A stretch of 13,180 nucleotides of DNA from Sulfurimonas sp. (GTDB lineage Bacteria; Campylobacterota; Campylobacteria; Campylobacterales; Sulfurimonadaceae): NCBI GenBank assembly GCA_022712845.1, contig JAFLJV010000136.1:1-13180 (forward strand). Direction: 5' to 3'. The translations under genes and the position numbers were made by a program. Position 1 is the stretch's first letter. Each line of letters opens with the position of its first letter. Shown in pieces: positions 6,827 through 13,180 of the stretch. A model generated the notes under the pieces. That model worked only from the letters and a program-made list of their open reading frames with translations. It made no database searches and was not told the origin of the DNA.

Positions 6827-7363
6827 CTACGCCTCTTGATTTAAAATAGAAAATCCTAAATCATGCATAGCTTTATCAACCAACTCGATAGCTTTTTGCA
6901 TAGTTTGTTGTGAAATATCTGGTAATGTTCCACCCCACAATTGCTCAGCCTCTTTAAAACCAGCAATCATACCTTCACGACCAGCTCTTAGTCTATCTTC
7001 ATCACCACCTGAACCATTGATAACAAAATCAGCAATTCTTTGAGATGTTTTATCTATACCAAAAAAACCATCCTCACTTATAAGATCAGTAGCCTCACTT
7101 TGAGACAGTTCAGCTATAGATTTTCCATCGTAGCCTATATCATTTAAAAAAGTTTGAAGATCTTGATAATTTTGAGTAAACTTATCTGCTTTGCCATTTA
7201 TTTGACCCTGAATAGATGCCATATTAAAAGAGCGCATTTGAGAGTTTTCTTTAAGTTCTGCTCTTATCTCTGCTGCTTCATCTTTTGAAAGCTTCTGTGT
7301 AAAAAGAGGTTTTATAGCAGATGCAGCATCATTTAAAGTACCAATATTTGGTGAAATTTGCAT
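6827..7363 (-). CDS. Conserved Campylobacterota protein of unknown role (often labelled 'hydrogenase-4 component G')
   Basis: This is a 178-residue soluble, acidic and mainly helical protein with no signal peptide. From memory, close relatives in this phylum carry the label 'hydrogenase-4 component G', but nothing here (no iron-sulfur or membrane motif, no hydrogenase genes nearby) supports that role. Visible blocks are LSKDEAAEIRAELKEN (about 25-40), a central FLNDIGYDGKSIAELSQSEATDL (72-94), and a strongly patterned C-terminal part, GDEDRLRAGREGMIAGFKEAEQLWGG, then LPDISQQTMQKAIELVDKAM. The last section recalls DUF5610-like proteins, a weak impression. The ATG has AAAGG at 7371-7375 and a TATAAT at 7391-7396 on this strand, giving a leader of about 20 nt, so the gene has its own promoter. 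It converges on the metalloprotease-like gene, and both proteins begin MQ(V/I)S. Confidence 0.78.
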   Translation of the reverse strand: MQISPNIGTLNDAASAIKPLFTQKLSKDEAAEIRAELKENSQMRSFNMASIQGQINGKADKFTQNYQDLQTFLNDIGYDGKSIAELSQSEATDLISEDGFFGIDKTSQRIADFVINGSGGDEDRLRAGREGMIAGFKEAEQLWGGTLPDISQQTMQKAIELVDKAMHDLGFSILNQEA

Positions 7364-7390
7364 TATTAATCCTTTAGTTTTAGTAATTAT

Positions 7391-7396
7391 ATTATA
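7391..7396 (-). promoter_or_regulatory. -10 box of the 'component G' gene
   Basis: TATAAT on the minus strand, with a predicted start near 7384 and AAAGG at 7371-7375 before the ATG at 7363. Three ACTAG pentamers overlap or lie upstream (7396-7400, 7406-7410, 7423-7427). Confidence 0.5.
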
Positions 7397-7533
7397 CTAG
7401 CTTACACTAGCATTCATTAATAACTAGTATCGACAATACGTTAAATTTATAAAGTATTTCTAATAAAAAACATTCTTTTTAGTTTTCTTTAGTTAAATTT
7501 ATATTTTTATGATAAAAATTGAAAAAATTAAGT
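7397..7533. other. AT-rich intergenic stretch between two divergent promoters
   Basis: No gene is seen here. It holds two ACTAG pentamers on the left and two copies of a 12-bp direct repeat, GTTAAATTTATA, at 7440-7451 and 7492-7503 (start-to-start distance 52 bp). The second copy lies about 43-54 bp upstream of the predicted csp transcription start. Their role is unknown, and chance is possible in such AT-rich DNA. Confidence 0.5.
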
Positions 7534-7539
7534 TATAAT
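7534..7539 (+). promoter_or_regulatory. -10 box of the cold-shock gene
   Basis: A perfect TATAAT with no clear -35 box. The predicted start near 7546 gives an untranslated leader of about 114 nt, unusually long for this window. Confidence 0.5.
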
Positions 7540-7545
7540 GTCTCC

Positions 7546-7659
7546 GATGAAAGATTTGTGTGAGAGTTCATCTATAGTATATTCTGCTAGACAAACGACT
7601 CTACCCAATATTTGACTCCACTTTTAAGGAAGTGAATTTTTACCAAAGAGGTACAACAT
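7546..7659 (+). promoter_or_regulatory. Long 5' leader of the cold-shock mRNA with hairpins near the ribosome-binding site
   Basis: The leader contains CACTT (7619-7623) and AAGTG (7630-7634) around a 6-nt loop. Next is a 4-bp hairpin, TACC (7641-7644) with GGTA (7650-7653), whose loop and right arm include the Shine-Dalgarno AAAGAGG at 7645-7651. A long structured leader is characteristic of cspA-type mRNAs, in which folding changes with temperature. The same behaviour here is inferred. Confidence 0.4.
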
Positions 7660-7878
7660 ATGGCAGAATTGCTAGACGGATCATTAAAATGGTTCAACGA
7701 AGAAAAAGGTTATGGTTTCATTCAACAAGATAATGGTCAAAGTGATATTTTTGTTCACTTCCGCCAAGTAAACAGAACAGGTCCTGGCCGTGTATCTTTA
7801 GCTGAAGGTCAAAAGGTAACTTTTGAAGTTGGCGAAGGTCAAAAAGGTCCTCAGGCTGAGAACGTAACTCCTCTATAG
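7660..7878 (+). CDS. Cold-shock domain protein (CspA family)
   Basis: This is a 72-residue single-domain cold-shock protein that binds single-stranded RNA and DNA and loosens RNA structure during translation. RNP1 reads KGYGFI at residues 16-21 (usually KGFGFI, so Tyr replaces one Phe), and RNP2 reads DIFVHF at 29-34. The aromatic W11 and F12 in LKWFN are also in place, and the length is typical. The start is supported by AAAGAGG eight bases upstream. The gene is monocistronic: it has its own promoter at 7534-7539, a long leader, and a terminator hairpin directly after the stop codon. Whether it is induced by cold or expressed constitutively cannot be told; the leader suggests post-transcriptional control. 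Confidence 0.96.
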   Translation: MAELLDGSLKWFNEEKGYGFIQQDNGQSDIFVHFRQVNRTGPGRVSLAEGQKVTFEVGEGQKGPQAENVTPL

Positions 7879-7885
7879 GTTTTAC

Positions 7886-7927
7886 GATGTAGACTCCATT
7901 TATAATGGTAGTCTACAATCTTTATTT
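7886..7927 (+). terminator. Rho-independent-type terminator after the cold-shock gene
   Basis: A stem of GTAGACT (7889-7895) with AGTCTAC (7910-7916) is extended inward by CCAT/ATGG with one bulged T, and outward by GAT/ATC with one bulged A. It is followed by the T-rich TTTATTT. The stem is good and the T-tract is interrupted. Confidence 0.7.
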
Positions 7928-8023
7928 ACTACTACACTTTTTACATTCAGACTACTAAACTTTTCATATACTAAAACTAACATTAAATTATATATATAAA
8001 TATTATTAAAAAAATAAAATCAC

Positions 8024-8029
8024 TATAAT
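8024..8029 (+). promoter_or_regulatory. -10 box of the acs operon
   Basis: TATAAT with a predicted start near 8036 and AGAGGA at 8058-8063 eight bases before the acs ATG. A second -10-like TACAAT lies at 8034-8039. Upstream (7990-8020) the DNA is almost pure A+T, possibly an UP-like element. Confidence 0.45.
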
Positions 8030-8071
8030 ACGCTACAATAATCTGAAATTAATCTCCAGAGGAATAGATGT

Positions 8072-10027
8072 ATGGAACATAAACTTTTTTATCCAAATGA
8101 AGAACTATCAAAAAATGCCGCTATAAAAAGCATGGATGAATATAATAAACTACAAGATTTTGCCAAAAGTGATTATGAAGATTTTTGGGATAACTTTGCT
8201 AAAGAAAAAATCACTTGGAAAAAACCATACACAAAAGTATTAGATGATTCTAATATGCCATTTGCTAGATGGTTTGAAGATGGTCAACTTAATGTTTCTG
8301 AGCAATGTATAGACCGACACTTAGAAAAAAATGGTGGTAAAACTGCCATTATTTTTGAAGGTGAATTAGGTGATATTCAAAAAATTACTTATAACGAACT
8401 ATCAGTTCATGTAAATAAAACTGCTAACCTTTTAAAAAAGCGTTATAACATAAAAAAAGGTGACAGAGTTGTTATCTATATGCCTATGATTCCTGAAGCT
8501 GCATACATGATGTTAGCATGTGCTAGAATTGGTGCTATACACTCTATAGTGTTTGGAGGTTTCTCTTCTGATGCAATTCGTGATCGTATTATGGATGCAC
8601 AAGCTAAACTTATCATAACAGCAGATGGGGCTTTTCGTCGTGGTAAACCATATCTTTTAAAACCAGCTGTTGATGAAGCACTTGCAAAAGGTGGATGTGA
8701 TTCTATTGAAAAAGTTTTAATTGTTAGAAGAAACAAAGAAGAGATAAATATTGTTAATGGTCGTGATGAAATTTATAACGACTTAGTTGATGAGATGTCA
8801 AGTGAATGTGCGGCAGAATCAATGGCAAGTGAGGATCCTCTTTTCTTACTTTATACATCAGGAAGTACAGGTAAACCTAAAGGTGTTCAACACAATACAG
8901 CAGGTTATATTTTATGGGCTCAAATGACTATGGAGTGGGTATTTGATATTAAGCCTGATGATGTTTACTGGTGTACCGCAGATGTAGGCTGGATTACTGG
9001 TCATACTTATATAGTATATGGTCCGCTTGCCGCTGGAGCTACTACTGTTATGTATGAGGGTATTCCACTTTATCCAGATGCTGGTCGTTTGTGGAAAATG
9101 ATACAAGATTTAAAAGTCACTCAATTTTACACAGCTCCAACTGCGATAAGAATGCTACATAAAGTTGGAAATGATGAGCCTGAGAAGTATGACTTAAGCT
9201 CACTTAGAATTTTAGGAACGGTTGGTGAGCCTATTAATCCTGAAGCTTGGGATTGGTACTACAATAAAATTGGTGGTGGTAAATGCCCTATTGTTGATAC
9301 TTGGTGGCAAACAGAAACTGGTGGACATATGATATCTCCACTTCCAGGTGCTACACCTATACAAGCTGGCTGCGCAACACTTCCCATCCCAGGAATTATG
9401 GCAGAAGTTATAGAAGAAGATGGTACTCCAACACCAGTTGGGGAAAAAGGTCTTTTATGTATAACTAAACCTTGGCCATCTATGATAAGAGGCGTTTGGG
9501 GTGATCCTGAGAGATTTAAAAAATCATACTTTGGTGATTGTAAAAAAGATGGAAAACCTGTTTATTTTTCAGGTGACGGTGCAATGGTTGATGAAAAAGG
9601 CTACATTACTATTACTGGTCGTACTGATGATGTTATGAATGTATCTGGTCACCGTATAGGAAGTGCAGAAGTTGAAGCAAGTATCGGTAATGCAGAGTTT
9701 GTTTCTGAATCTGCTGTTATATCTGAGCCTCATGATATTAAGGGTGAATCACTTTGTGCCTTTGTAATTTTAAATCTTAACTCTAGATCAGACTTTGCTG
9801 AGATGTCAAAAGAGATAAATAACATCATTAAAAATGAAGTTGGTGCATTTGCTAAATCTGATCGTTTCATATTTGTTCCTGGACTTCCAAAAACTCGTTC
9901 TGGAAAAATCATGCGTCGTATACTTCGTCTTATTGCTACGGGAGAAGGGATTACTCAAGATATCTCAACTCTTGAAGATCCTAGTGTAGTTGAAGCAATT
10001 ATCAAAGCAACAAAAGAGCAAAGTTAA
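8072..10027 (+). CDS. acs: Acetyl-CoA synthetase (AMP-forming)
   Basis: This enzyme activates acetate to acetyl-CoA through an acetyl-adenylate, using ATP and CoA in the cytoplasm. The 651-residue length is standard. The P-loop-like motif [11 protein letters not shown] is at residues 261-271, the WWQTETGG adenylate motif at 411-418, and the hinge/A8 region [20 protein letters not shown] follows later. The conserved C-terminal [11 protein letters not shown] contains catalytic K612, equivalent to K609 of the Salmonella enzyme, the residue that protein acetylases modify. The start is supported by AGAGGA eight bases upstream. An ATG four bases earlier (8068) opens a four-codon frame that overlaps the acs start. 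The gene has its own promoter and is followed after two bases by a SEC-C protein gene. A GNAT acetyltransferase gene lies just beyond, on the other strand; there is no evidence that it is the Acs-modifying enzyme. Confidence 0.97.
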   Translation: MEHKLFYPNEELSKNAAIKSMDEYNKLQDFAKSDYEDFWDNFAKEKITWKKPYTKVLDDSNMPFARWFEDGQLNVSEQCIDRHLEKNGGKTAIIFEGELGDIQKITYNELSVHVNKTANLLKKRYNIKKGDRVVIYMPMIPEAAYMMLACARIGAIHSIVFGGFSSDAIRDRIMDAQAKLIITADGAFRRGKPYLLKPAVDEALAKGGCDSIEKVLIVRRNKEEINIVNGRDEIYNDLVDEMSSECAAESMASEDPLFLLYTSGSTGKPKGVQHNTAGYILWAQMTMEWVFDIKPDDVYWCTADVGWITGHTYIVYGPLAAGATTVMYEGIPLYPDAGRLWKMIQDLKVTQFYTAPTAIRMLHKVGNDEPEKYDLSSLRILGTVGEPINPEAWDWYYNKIGGGKCPIVDTWWQTETGGHMISPLPGATPIQAGCATLPIPGIMAEVIEEDGTPTPVGEKGLLCITKPWPSMIRGVWGDPERFKKSYFGDCKKDGKPVYFSGDGAMVDEKGYITITGRTDDVMNVSGHRIGSAEVEASIGNAEFVSESAVISEPHDIKGESLCAFVILNLNSRSDFAEMSKEINNIIKNEVGAFAKSDRFIFVPGLPKTRSGKIMRRILRLIATGEGITQDISTLEDPSVVEAIIKATKEQS

Positions 10028-10029
10028 AC

Positions 10030-10446
10030 TTGAATTGTTACTGCGGTCATAATATAAACTATAATGAATGTTGTGGAGCAATAATAGATGCTAAAAAAAT
10101 AGCATCTACTCCAGAACAACTTATGAGAAGCAGATATTGTGCTTTTACAAAATCAAATATATCATACTTAAATTCAACATCATTAAGTGATGAAAAAATC
10201 AAAAATTTAGATAAAAATATAAAATGGATAAAGTTAAATATTATAAACTCTATTGATAATACTGTTGAATTTAAGGCTTATTATCACAATGGTGAAAAGG
10301 TTCAACTTTTACATGAAAAAAGTAGATTTACAAAGCAAAATACTAAATGGCTCTACGCTGATGGAGAGCTTTTTAATACTAAAATAAAAAGAAATGAAAA
10401 TTGTCCATGTGGAAGTGATAAAAAATTTAAAAGATGTTGTGCTTAA
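10030..10446 (+). CDS. YchJ/UPF0225-type SEC-C zinc-motif protein, TTG start
   Basis: This 138-residue protein carries a SEC-C-type cysteine motif at each end: C3, C5, C14 and C15 in CYCGHNINYNECCG, and C125, C127, C136 and C137 in CPCGSDKKFKRCC. Between them is the NTF2-like YchJ domain, with the family's TPEQLMRSRYCAF at about residues 28-40 and a KWIKLNI strand. The arrangement is that of E. coli YchJ (UPF0225). Such motifs bind zinc in SecA, but the function of YchJ is not known. The start is TTG, two bases after the acs stop codon. AAAGAGC near the end of acs may serve as ribosome-binding site, and no alternative start precedes the first cysteine. It is evidently the second gene of the acs transcript and ends five bases from the convergent GNAT gene. 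Confidence 0.88.
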   Translation: MNCYCGHNINYNECCGAIIDAKKIASTPEQLMRSRYCAFTKSNISYLNSTSLSDEKIKNLDKNIKWIKLNIINSIDNTVEFKAYYHNGEKVQLLHEKSRFTKQNTKWLYADGELFNTKIKRNENCPCGSDKKFKRCCA

Positions 10447-10451
10447 AAGAC

Positions 10452-10871
10452 CTAATCTAAAGACTTTAAAAAAACATAACTCTTCTTTATAAACCCATTT
10501 TTTTCATAAAATTCATGTGCTTGACCTCTTTGTAACCCCGAAGATAAAACTATATTTTTACACATTCCTATCTTTGCATAATCTTGCAGATAATCAAGCA
10601 TCATCTTTCCATATTTTTTCCCTCTATATTTTTCATCAGTAACCAAATCAAATATATATAAATGCCGTTTATGGTATAAATTTGTTTGAATTGCTACCCC
10701 TGCATAAGTGATAAGTTCTTCATCATCCATTATCCCAAATATTTTATATTCCATGGTTCTCATATCATATATTAAGTCTTCAAACTCTTTATAAGATAAA
10801 TCAACTCTAAGTTGCGACACCACTTCATAAGCAGTTAAAAGCTCTTTTAAATCTAATTCTCTAATTTGCAT
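10452..10871 (-). CDS. GNAT-family N-acetyltransferase
   Basis: This is a 139-residue acyl-CoA-dependent acetyltransferase of the GNAT superfamily. The acetyl-CoA-binding motif A reads DLVTDEKYRGKKYGKMML, with the R/Q-x-x-G-x-G/A loop as RGKKYG at residues 83-88. A later AHEFYEKNGF at 118-127 is the typical motif B tyrosine/FYxxxGF element. It is a single-domain protein with no signal peptide; the substrate is unknown (small amine or protein N-terminus). The ATG at 10871 has no Shine-Dalgarno. A TATTAT on this strand at 10882-10887 would start transcription about four bases before the ATG, so the mRNA may be almost leaderless. The gene is divergent from mqo and shares a short promoter region with it. 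Confidence 0.88.
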   Translation of the reverse strand: MQIRELDLKELLTAYEVVSQLRVDLSYKEFEDLIYDMRTMEYKIFGIMDDEELITYAGVAIQTNLYHKRHLYIFDLVTDEKYRGKKYGKMMLDYLQDYAKIGMCKNIVLSSGLQRGQAHEFYEKNGFIKKSYVFLKSLD

Positions 10872-10891
10872 AGAATATTTTATAATAAATT

Positions 10892-10900
10892 TGCTACAAT
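10892..10900 (+). promoter_or_regulatory. Extended -10 element of mqo
   Basis: TGCTACAAT fits the extended -10 pattern TGn-TAnAAT. The predicted start near 10907 leaves a leader of about 28 nt before the preferred ATG at 10935. A TATAAT at 10881-10886 is an alternative. Confidence 0.45.
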
Positions 10901-10922
10901 GCAGTTAAATATGTCCATTTTT

Positions 10923-10928
10923 AAGGAA
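10923..10928 (+). promoter_or_regulatory. Ribosome-binding site deciding the mqo start
   Basis: AAGGAA with a 6-nt spacer to ATG 10935-10937. The frame is open to 10866, but upstream ATGs lack such a site and would overlap the promoter and the divergent GNAT start. Confidence 0.7.
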
Positions 10929-10934
10929 TTTGTA

Positions 10935-12458
10935 ATGTCTATAAAAAACTTTGAAGTGATTATTGTGGGTGCTGGAATCTCTGGAGCCGCACTAGCTTAT
11001 GAACTTGCTAGATATACAGATATTAAATCAATAGGAATAATTGAAAAATATGAAGATGTTGCAACTTTAAATTCTAAAGGAACAAGTAACTCCCAAACTA
11101 TACATGTTGGTGATATTGAGACAAACTATACTCTTGAAAAAGCAGCAATTACAAAACGTACTGCGAAGATGGTTGAAAAGTATTGCTTACAGTACAACTA
11201 TCAAAATGACATAATGTTTTCTCATCAAAAGATGGCTTTAGGAGTAGGTAAAAAAGAAGTTGATTTTTTATTGCATCGCTATGAAGAGTTTTCTGAACTT
11301 TTTCCTTATCTTGAAATATGGGATAAAGAAAAGCTAAAAGAGTTAGAACCTCGTGTTGTGTTTGATGAAAATGGAAATGAACGTAAAGACGATATTATTG
11401 CCGTTGGTGCTAGAGATGAATGGACAACAGTCGATTTTGGAAAAATGACAAAATCACTGATTGAAAATGCAAAAAAACAAGATAATACCGAAGTAGACTT
11501 ATTTTTAAATACTGAAGTTTTAGAAATTCAAAAGAGTAAGAAACGTGGTTATATAGTAAAAACAAAGAACACTACATACTATGCAGATTTTGTAGTTGTA
11601 GATGCTGGTTCATACTCTCTTTTTTTAGCACATAAGATGGGTTTTGGACTAGAACTTGGTTGTTTACCTGTAGCTGGTAGTTTTTATATGACAAACCAAA
11701 AAATGTTAAATGGTAAAGTTTATATGATTCAAAATCCAAAACTCCCTTTTGCAGCTCTTCATGGTGACCCTGATATTTTAGCTGATGAAAACACTCGCTT
11801 TGGTCCAACCGCATTAATGTTACCAAAATTAGAGCGTTATAAAAGTGGTACTACTTTAGACTTTTTCAAAACACTTCGTTTTGATTCTAAAATTGCAACA
11901 GCACTATGGAAACTTTTAAAAGAAAGTGATATTCGTAACTATATATTTAGAAACTTTCTCTTTGAAATTCCATTTCTTAACAAAAGGCTCTTCTTAAAGG
12001 ATGCAAGAAAAATTGTACCAGGTCTTAAACTTGAAGAGTTTCATTATGCTGATGGTTTTGGTGGTATTCGTCCACAAGTACTAGATAAAGATAAACAAAA
12101 ACTTATGTTAGGGGAAGCCTCTATCTTTACAGGAGAAGGTCTAATTTTCAACATGACACCATCTCCTGGTGCAACTTCATGTTTAGGTAATGCTGAGAGA
12201 GATTTAAAATATATTGTTCAGTACCTTGGTAAAGAATTTGATGAAGATAAATTTAATGATGAACTTACAGAGGGTGAGTACTGTGTCTTACCTGCACACC
12301 TTGAATCTAAAAAAGCTATTGTTAATCTTATTCGTGCTGAGATTCAAAGAACAGAAGAGAAATTTTTTGAAGAGGTTCATCCTGGTGAACCAGATAGAGA
12401 CTTCTGGGATAAACCAAGTTCAAAATTAAAAATAAAAGAAGATAAATCAACAAACTAA
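10935..12458 (+). CDS. mqo: Malate:quinone oxidoreductase (FAD-dependent)
   Basis: This peripheral membrane flavoenzyme oxidises malate to oxaloacetate and passes the electrons to the quinone pool, replacing or supplementing NAD-dependent malate dehydrogenase in the TCA cycle. From the chosen start the protein has 507 residues, somewhat shorter than the 548 of E. coli Mqo. The FAD dinucleotide-binding motif VGAGISG lies at residues 11-17, right at the N-terminus as the family requires. Later blocks that fit are TSNSQTIHVGDIETNYT, DEWTTVDFGKM, VVDAGSYSLFLA, the LHGDPDILADENTRFGPTA region and a C-terminal FNMTPSPGATSCLGNAERD. I chose the ATG at 10935 because AAGGAA stands six bases before it and upstream residues do not belong to the fold. 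No Sec signal or membrane helix is present. A related 2-hydroxyacid oxidase is a lesser possibility. Confidence 0.92.
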   Translation: MSIKNFEVIIVGAGISGAALAYELARYTDIKSIGIIEKYEDVATLNSKGTSNSQTIHVGDIETNYTLEKAAITKRTAKMVEKYCLQYNYQNDIMFSHQKMALGVGKKEVDFLLHRYEEFSELFPYLEIWDKEKLKELEPRVVFDENGNERKDDIIAVGARDEWTTVDFGKMTKSLIENAKKQDNTEVDLFLNTEVLEIQKSKKRGYIVKTKNTTYYADFVVVDAGSYSLFLAHKMGFGLELGCLPVAGSFYMTNQKMLNGKVYMIQNPKLPFAALHGDPDILADENTRFGPTALMLPKLERYKSGTTLDFFKTLRFDSKIATALWKLLKESDIRNYIFRNFLFEIPFLNKRLFLKDARKIVPGLKLEEFHYADGFGGIRPQVLDKDKQKLMLGEASIFTGEGLIFNMTPSPGATSCLGNAERDLKYIVQYLGKEFDEDKFNDELTEGEYCVLPAHLESKKAIVNLIRAEIQRTEEKFFEEVHPGEPDRDFWDKPSSKLKIKEDKSTN

Positions 12459-12487
12459 CAATAATCAAGTTTTAAACAACACTTCGA

Positions 12488-12493
12488 TATAAT
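12488..12493 (+). promoter_or_regulatory. -10 box of the ABC-F gene
   Basis: A perfect TATAAT with a predicted start near 12500, giving a leader of about 43 nt. The leader contains the 8-bp palindrome GCTTAAGC (12523-12530) next to the ribosome-binding site GAGAGA (12531-12536), and CTCT at 12515-12518 that could pair with it. Confidence 0.5.
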
Positions 12494-12542
12494 CGCGAAA
12501 AAATAATAGGCATGCTCTTTGTGCTTAAGCGAGAGATACCCA

Positions 12543-13180
12543 ATGGTAAATGTAAACAATTTAATTATGCGTTTTGGAAATAGAGTTTTATTTCAAGATA
12601 TTAACCTTAAACTAGACCGTCATAAAAGATATGGTCTTATTGGTGCGAATGGTGCTGGTAAAACAACTTTTTTAAAAATTCTTGCTGGTCAAATTGATGA
12701 GTTTGAAGGTGATATCAGTGTTGAAAATGGTATTAAAGTTGGTGTTTTAGGACAAAATCAATTTGCTTTTGAAGATTACACAATTTCAGACGCTGTTCTT
12801 TTTGGTAACAAAAGACTATATGATGCTATTAAAGAAAAAGAAGATCTTTATATGACTGGTGATTTTGAAGATGATGCTACAAATAATCGTCTAGCTGATT
12901 TAGAAGTTATCTCTGTTGAAGAAGACCCAACTTATGAGTACGATGTAAATATCGGTAAAATATTAGAAAATGTTGGTATTCCTGTTGAAAAGCATCAAGA
13001 ACTTATGAGCACACTTGATAGTGCCGATAAATTCAAGGTACTTCTTGCACAAGTTCTCTACCCTAAACCAGATGTACTATTTCTCGATGAGCCTACAAAT
13101 AATCAAGATATTGAAACTATTACTTGGTTAGAAAACCAGCTTAAACGCCACGAGGGAACTCTAGTTGTAATCTCTCACGA
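12543..13180 (+). CDS. ybiT: ABC-F ATPase, YbiT type (3' end beyond window)
   Basis: This is the first 212 codons of a soluble ABC-F protein, a ribosome-associated ATPase with two nucleotide-binding domains and no membrane part; most of the first domain is seen. Walker A GANGAGKT is at residues 34-41, Walker B VLFLDEP with D182 and E183, then TNNQDIETI and, at the edge, VISH with the switch histidine. The usual LSGGQ signature is absent: the segment reads STLDSADKFKVLLAQ (156 onward). As I recall it, E. coli YbiT has a similarly degenerate first signature (MSEVAPGWKLRVLLAQ), and QFAFEDYT and RYGLIGANG also match it, so I assign the YbiT subgroup rather than EttA or Uup. YbiT-type proteins are thought to help stalled ribosomes. 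GAGAGA lies six bases before the ATG. A 23-codon frame at 12512-12583 overlaps the start. Confidence 0.9.
   Translation, partial: MVNVNNLIMRFGNRVLFQDINLKLDRHKRYGLIGANGAGKTTFLKILAGQIDEFEGDISVENGIKVGVLGQNQFAFEDYTISDAVLFGNKRLYDAIKEKEDLYMTGDFEDDATNNRLADLEVISVEEDPTYEYDVNIGKILENVGIPVEKHQELMSTLDSADKFKVLLAQVLYPKPDVLFLDEPTNNQDIETITWLENQLKRHEGTLVVISH

Noticed and set aside
8476..9106. Minus-strand open frames inside acs
   Set aside because: They are antisense to a highly conserved enzyme; their openness follows from the codon use of acs.
11572..12429. Open frames on both strands inside mqo
   Set aside because: They overlap the conserved mqo frame entirely and lack start signals.

Overview
The window looks like chromosomal DNA of an AT-rich Campylobacterota bacterium (Sulfurimonas- or Arcobacter-like). 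The evidence is strong A+T bias, clear TATAAT -10 boxes with little -35 sequence, an epsilon-type malate:quinone oxidoreductase, and two proteins of families I associate with this phylum: a CJM1_0395-type putative metalloprotease and the family often labelled 'hydrogenase-4 component G'. The genus is inference. I see no tRNA, rRNA, CRISPR array, insertion sequence or integrase.

Layout. 1-2976 (minus): an RND efflux transporter cut by the left edge, six bases downstream of an unrecognised 161-residue protein. 3042-3752 (plus): a DUF445 membrane protein read from a TTG start, divergent from the efflux pair. 3843-5813 (plus): a two-gene cassette coding for an RloA-like SMC/ABC-type ATPase and an overlapping RloB-family protein, preceded by a perfect 11-bp inverted repeat next to the -10 box. 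It is the most accessory-looking part of the window and probably an antiphage module. 5888-6091 (minus): a small YbcJ-type S4 RNA-binding protein. 6188-6799 (plus): a HExxH protein that may be made from a leaderless mRNA. 6827-7363 (minus): a conserved protein of unknown role, convergent with it. 7534-7927: a cold-shock protein gene with a leader of about 114 nt and its own terminator. 8024-10446 (plus): acetyl-CoA synthetase followed two bases later by a YchJ-type SEC-C protein. 10452-10871 (minus): a GNAT acetyltransferase. 10935-12458 (plus): malate:quinone oxidoreductase. 12543-13180 (plus): a YbiT-type ABC-F ATPase cut by the right edge.

How the genes work together. Acs makes acetyl-CoA from acetate, and Mqo passes electrons from malate to the quinone pool, so both serve acetate/TCA-cycle metabolism although each has its own promoter. 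Csp, the S4 protein and the ABC-F protein act on RNA or ribosomes. The ATPase/RloB pair has no restriction-modification genes beside it, which sets it apart from the loci for which the Rlo names were coined. The best candidate for something under-described is this cassette with its operator-like palindrome. Next come the possible leaderless metalloprotease gene and its convergent neighbour.
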